From: Sediminibacterium salmoneum NBRC 103935
Lineage (GTDB): Bacteria; Bacteroidota; Bacteroidia; Chitinophagales; Chitinophagaceae
Length of the DNA: 56,278 bases
NCBI RefSeq assembly: GCF_000511175.1
Contig: NZ_KI866530.1
Location: 1,077,904 to 1,134,181 of the forward strand
Direction: 5' to 3'
The notes under the pieces are model-generated. The model was not told the origin of the DNA. It ran no database searches and saw nothing but the letters and a program-made list of their open reading frames with translations. Made by a program: the position numbers and the translations under genes. Shown piece by piece: positions 52,980 to 56,278 of this stretch; position 1 is the first letter of the stretch, and each line of letters begins with the position of its first letter.

Positions 52980-54818
52980 TTACGCAATATTCTGCAAGCT
53001 TCCACCTTTGGCGAATAAACGATCTACCCGTTTTTCTACTGCCGGGTCTTTTTCCACAGGGGGCGCATGATGAGGTTTTATTCGGGCATCTATAACCAAT
53101 GGTCCTTCACAACCCCAATGCTTGTTGATGACACTTTCTTTAATACCATGAATATCGTGTGAAGGATTGCAACGGGTATAAGTAACCCACAGATAATTGC
53201 GCATATTGGCTGCTACAAAATCAGCATCATCACAAACCACTATCATTGCAATGCCCTTTAGCTGATCCACAGAATCATGCAGTTGATAGTTCAGCATTTT
53301 TATTTCTTCTTTTACCGTTTGATAATTGGTAAAAGGCTTGGTTTTGATGGCTATTACCCCTGGCATTACGATCCTGGGATTTTCAAACTGTGTTAATTCA
53401 TTCAACACCGATGGAACTACGGTGGCCAGTTCCCTGATGGGCTCGCCATATGCTGCAAATACTACTTTACTTCCTGAATTCAATCCCGTACCGGAATAAT
53501 CCAGGGTATCAATGGTAGTATTGGTATAAAAATGTACATCTCTTTGCAGGTTGAGTCTTTCCAGAACATAGTGCAGGAAAGGCTGAACAGGATGTGTACT
53601 TAATTGATTGGTATCATCTGCCGCAATAAATAAGAATTTGGCTAAACTAAGCTGACCAGTACCCAACACATGGTTGGCAATGGTAAGCAGCTCTGCTGGT
53701 TGTTTGGCAGGTGTATAAGGAGTATATCTTTCACTTCCTACTGCCAACAATAGCGGGTGCACACCTGCAGCGTCCACCGCATGCACTTCTTTCAGGCCAG
53801 GTATTTCCTGCGGGATTGCAGCCCCTGTTATTTCATGAATCAGTTCGCCAAAGCTGGTGTCTTCCTGGGGAGGACGACCTACCACCGTGAATGGCCAGAT
53901 GGCATTTTTTCTAGCATATACTTTATGAACACGCATCAAAGGAAAATCGTGCTGTAAACTATAGTAGCCTAAATGGTCTCCAAAAGGTCCTTCCGGTTTA
54001 TTTTCTCCGGGATATACCTCCCCTGTGATTACAAAATCTGCATCGGTACTGATGCAGAAACCATCTTCATAGGTATATCGGAACCTGCGGCCGCCGAGTA
54101 CTCCGGCAAAAGTCATTTCACTGATTCCTTCCGGCAATGGCATCACTGCAGATAAAGTGTGAGAAGGAGGACCTCCTACAAAACAACTTACTTTCAGGGG
54201 CTCTCCTTTTGCATTGGCTTTGGTTTGGTGAACACCAATGCCTCTGTGCAACTGATAATGCAACCCGATTTCCTTGTCTTTTGCATAATTATTGCCTGTC
54301 AATTGAATACGATACATACCCAGATTGGCTTTCATGATTCCAGGCTGATCAATATCTTCTGTATATACCTGAGGTAAGGTAACAAATGCCCCCCCATCCA
54401 TGGGCCAGTGATGAATGAGTGGAAGATCACTGATATTGATTTCTTCATACATCACGGGTTTGGTCCAGGGGTTCTTTAAGGGCAATGCTTTGAGAGCCGC
54501 GAGACCCGCCGATGCATTTTGAAGGGGTGATTTGAGTGCTTTGATTGGATCGTTCTTTAACTCTATTAATTTTTGTACACTTTCTATCGTGTTCCGAAAA
54601 ATAAACTTGGAACGATCAAGTGTTCCAAAAATATTGGATGCTGCCCTGAAGCGGGAGCCTTTTACATTTTCAAATAATATAGCAGGGCCTTTTGCTTCGT
54701 ACACCCTAAGATGTATGGCCGCCATTTCCAGATAAGGGTCAACTTCTTCCTTTACGCGAACCAGGTGACCATTTTTCTCCAGGTCAATTAAACAGGCTTC
54801 TAAAGATGAATAATTCAT
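52980..54818 (-). CDS. UbiD-family decarboxylase (probable menaquinone pathway)
   Basis: A 612-residue UbiD-type decarboxylase. It contains YRIQLTGNNYAKDKEIGLHY-type prFMN-binding segments, GGPPSHTLSA, EGPFGDHLGYYS (conserved acidic residue and metal site) and VVGRPPQEDTSFGELIHEIT, all typical of the family. UbiD enzymes use prenylated FMN to decarboxylate aromatic acids; in Bacteroidota this long form is commonly called a menaquinone-pathway decarboxylase, which fits an organism with anaerobic respiration, but the substrate is not proven. It is divergent from pdxJ, with overlapping promoters between them. Confidence 0.85.
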   Translation of the reverse strand: MNYSSLEACLIDLEKNGHLVRVKEEVDPYLEMAAIHLRVYEAKGPAILFENVKGSRFRAASNIFGTLDRSKFIFRNTIESVQKLIELKNDPIKALKSPLQNASAGLAALKALPLKNPWTKPVMYEEINISDLPLIHHWPMDGGAFVTLPQVYTEDIDQPGIMKANLGMYRIQLTGNNYAKDKEIGLHYQLHRGIGVHQTKANAKGEPLKVSCFVGGPPSHTLSAVMPLPEGISEMTFAGVLGGRRFRYTYEDGFCISTDADFVITGEVYPGENKPEGPFGDHLGYYSLQHDFPLMRVHKVYARKNAIWPFTVVGRPPQEDTSFGELIHEITGAAIPQEIPGLKEVHAVDAAGVHPLLLAVGSERYTPYTPAKQPAELLTIANHVLGTGQLSLAKFLFIAADDTNQLSTHPVQPFLHYVLERLNLQRDVHFYTNTTIDTLDYSGTGLNSGSKVVFAAYGEPIRELATVVPSVLNELTQFENPRIVMPGVIAIKTKPFTNYQTVKEEIKMLNYQLHDSVDQLKGIAMIVVCDDADFVAANMRNYLWVTYTRCNPSHDIHGIKESVINKHWGCEGPLVIDARIKPHHAPPVEKDPAVEKRVDRLFAKGGSLQNIA

Positions 54819-54828
54819 ATGCTATCAA

Positions 54829-54860
54829 CAAAGCTAAAGCCTAAAAAGTTGATATGCGAA
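54829..54860 (-). promoter_or_regulatory. Promoter of ubiD (TTCG-N20-TAGCTTTG)
   Basis: TAGCTTTG (54829-54836, minus strand) matches TAnnTTTG exactly; TTCG (54857-54860) is a one-base variant of the -33 box, with a 20-base spacer. The box ends ten bases before the ATG at 54818. Confidence 0.6.
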
Positions 54861-54878
54861 TAGTTTAAAGTAATTTTG
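54848..54878 (+). promoter_or_regulatory. Promoter of pdxJ (GTTG-N19-TAATTTTG)
   Basis: TAATTTTG (54871-54878) matches TAnnTTTG exactly; GTTG (54848-54851) is a one-base variant of TTTG, with a 19-base spacer. It is followed by CTTC and the ATG at 54883, so the mRNA may be leaderless. It overlaps the ubiD promoter. Confidence 0.6.
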
Positions 54879-54882
54879 CTTC

Positions 54883-55605
54883 ATGACTAAGCTGAGTGTA
54901 AACATCAATAAGCTGGCAACACTAAGAAACAGCAGAGGAGGCAATAACCCTAACCTGATTCAGTCAGCATTGGATATAGAGCAGTTTGGCGCGGATGGCA
55001 TTACGGTTCACCCAAGACCAGACGAAAGACATATTCGTTATGAAGATGTGTATGATTTAAAAAAAGTATTGAAAACCGAATTTAATATTGAGGGGAATCC
55101 AACCGAACAAAAGTTTGTAGAACTGGTGCTTGCCACCAGGCCCGCTCAGGTAACCCTGGTTCCCGATGCACTGGGACAGCTAACAAGTAACCACGGTTGG
55201 AATACCATTGAACACCAATCTTATTTACAATCTATTATTGGGGTTTTTAAATCAGCGGGTATACGGGTTTCCATTTTTGTGGATCCTGTTGTAGAAATGG
55301 TGGAAGCAGCAGCAACTACTGGCACAGATAGAATAGAATTGTACACAGAATCTTTTGCAGTGGGTTTTGCTGCCGGAAATAAAGAAGCTGCCATTGCACC
55401 TTTTGTTGCAGCAGCAGAAACCGCCAGACGTTTAGGCCTGGGATTGAATGCAGGACACGACTTAGACAGATTTAACCTGGGGTATTTTAGTAAAGAAATT
55501 CCCTGGTTAGACGAAGTGAGTATTGGGCATGCACTCATATGCGATGCTATTTATTTAGGACTGGAGAATACCGTTCAGATTTATAAAAGACAATTAACGC
55601 ATTAA
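54883..55605 (+). CDS. pdxJ: Pyridoxine 5'-phosphate synthase
   Basis: A 240-residue TIM-barrel enzyme. It shows the family segments [61 protein letters not shown] and the late [12 protein letters not shown]. It condenses 1-deoxyxylulose-5-phosphate with 3-amino-2-oxopropyl phosphate to form pyridoxine 5'-phosphate (DXP-dependent vitamin B6 route). It is followed 10 bases later by purE. Confidence 0.95.
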   Translation: MTKLSVNINKLATLRNSRGGNNPNLIQSALDIEQFGADGITVHPRPDERHIRYEDVYDLKKVLKTEFNIEGNPTEQKFVELVLATRPAQVTLVPDALGQLTSNHGWNTIEHQSYLQSIIGVFKSAGIRVSIFVDPVVEMVEAAATTGTDRIELYTESFAVGFAAGNKEAAIAPFVAAAETARRLGLGLNAGHDLDRFNLGYFSKEIPWLDEVSIGHALICDAIYLGLENTVQIYKRQLTH

Positions 55606-55615
55606 TTACTATAAC

Positions 55616-56134
55616 ATGAACAATCAACCTCAGGTAGGAATTATAATGGGAAGCGACAGTGATTTATCCGTAATGGAAGCTGCCGCACAAGTGTTACAGG
55701 AAATGGGAATTACGTATGAATTAACCATAGTGTCTGCACACAGAACCCCGCAAAGAATGATGAACTATGCATCATCTGCTGCAAAAAGAGGACTGAAAGT
55801 AATTATTGCAGGTGCCGGTGGTGCTGCACACTTGCCGGGTATGGTTGCGGCTGTTACTACTTTACCAGTAATTGGTGTGCCCATTAAATCTTCCAACTCC
55901 ATTGATGGTTGGGATTCAGTTTTATCCATTTTACAAATGCCCAATGGGGTGCCTGTTGCAACCGTTGCATTGAATGCTGCTAAAAATGCAGGATTACTTG
56001 CAGCACAAATTATCGGTGCTTTTGATGCTGGTGTTGCGGAGAAAATGGCTCAGTATAAAAACGATATGAAACATGCTGTTGAAGAAAAAGCGGCAGGTCT
56101 GAAAGCTAAATGGCCGAATCAGTTTGATTTATAA
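55616..56134 (+). CDS. purE: 5-(carboxyamino)imidazole ribonucleotide mutase
   Basis: A 172-residue protein of class I PurE type. Motifs are [25 protein letters not shown] (catalytic His), [14 protein letters not shown] and a late [14 protein letters not shown]. It moves the carboxyl group of N5-CAIR to C4 in purine synthesis. The gap to pdxJ is 10 bases, so they are likely one transcript, ending in the terminator at 56231-56254. Confidence 0.95.
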   Translation: MNNQPQVGIIMGSDSDLSVMEAAAQVLQEMGITYELTIVSAHRTPQRMMNYASSAAKRGLKVIIAGAGGAAHLPGMVAAVTTLPVIGVPIKSSNSIDGWDSVLSILQMPNGVPVATVALNAAKNAGLLAAQIIGAFDAGVAEKMAQYKNDMKHAVEEKAAGLKAKWPNQFDL

Positions 56135-56230
56135 AATTTGCCCATCAATTATTGTAAAATTACCGGAACGGATTAGCTCGCTTCGCTCGCTGATTACCGA
56201 AGAGTGGGTCTTACCCAAAGCCTCTTCACC

Positions 56231-56254
56231 GCCTTCGGCGTTGAAGGCTTTTTT
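56231..56254 (+). terminator. Intrinsic terminator after purE
   Basis: GCCTTC-GGCGTT-GAAGGC with a six-bp stem is followed by TTTTTT. It lies 97 bases after the purE stop. Confidence 0.75.
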
Positions 56255-56278
56255 ATTTTCTCCCTTAGGCAAACAAGT

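Noticed and set aside
56170..56195. GCTCGCTTCGCTCGC repeat after purE
   Set aside because: It is a short direct CGCT-type repeat with no clear stem; I see no support for a mobile or regulatory element.

Overview
The window is from a chromosome of a Bacteroidota bacterium, most likely family Chitinophagaceae (Sediminibacterium/Hydrotalea-like). The reasons are: SusC/SusD with an ECF sigma/FecR pair, a type IX secretion C-terminal domain, TAnnTTTG-type promoters, DUF4295 in the L28-L33 operon, a Sec-type (clade II) nos cluster, and almost no Shine-Dalgarno sites. The DNA is moderately AT-rich throughout and I see no integrase, IS element, CRISPR array or tRNA gene.

Layout. 1-3001 (+): the end of a YfhO-like membrane protein and two glycosyltransferases. 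3016-9354 (-): esterase, two tandem M1 metallopeptidase paralogues, HupE/UreJ-like protein, with a divergent DUF6702-like gene. 9862-13475 (-): CNNM/CorC-like protein, GT39 glycosyltransferase, PAP2 phosphatase. 13580-20224 (+): a nitrous-oxide-reduction operon: lipoprotein cytochrome c, nosZ (one-base frameshift), a NosB-NosL fusion, nosD, nosF, nosY and a group III truncated hemoglobin. It is met head-on by a (-) unit, 22642-20225: Crp/Fnr regulator, a heme-copper-oxidase-like membrane protein and a fasciclin lipoprotein. A 16-bp dyad lies in front of the nos operon and an FNR-like box in front of the fasciclin gene.

22695-33386 (-): a polysaccharide utilisation locus read as ECF sigma, FecR, SusC, SusD, LamG lipoprotein, GH144-like glucanase, EEP phosphatase-like enzyme and SGNH hydrolase. 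33355-39095 (-): S10 carboxypeptidase, a DUF5077/DUF3472/FKBP fusion, MgtE, and prfB with its programmed +1 frameshift. 39125-43888 (-): a 1587-residue secreted protein with three six-bladed NHL propellers, each apparently inserted in an Ig-like domain, and a type IX sorting tail. 43956-44318 (-): RNase P RNA. 44432-50849 (-): Smr protein, amino-acid permease, polyprenyl synthase, a small secreted protein, ftsY, DUF4295, L33 and L28, with one (+) barrel-like gene. 51213-56134: a small secreted protein, anmK, ubiD, pdxJ and purE.

The most interesting parts are the nos island with its unusual neighbours, the propeller-in-Ig protein, the FKBP fusion, and a set of TAnnTTTG boxes placed four bases before ATG codons, which suggests leaderless mRNAs. 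All family calls were made by eye from translated sequence, with no database search.
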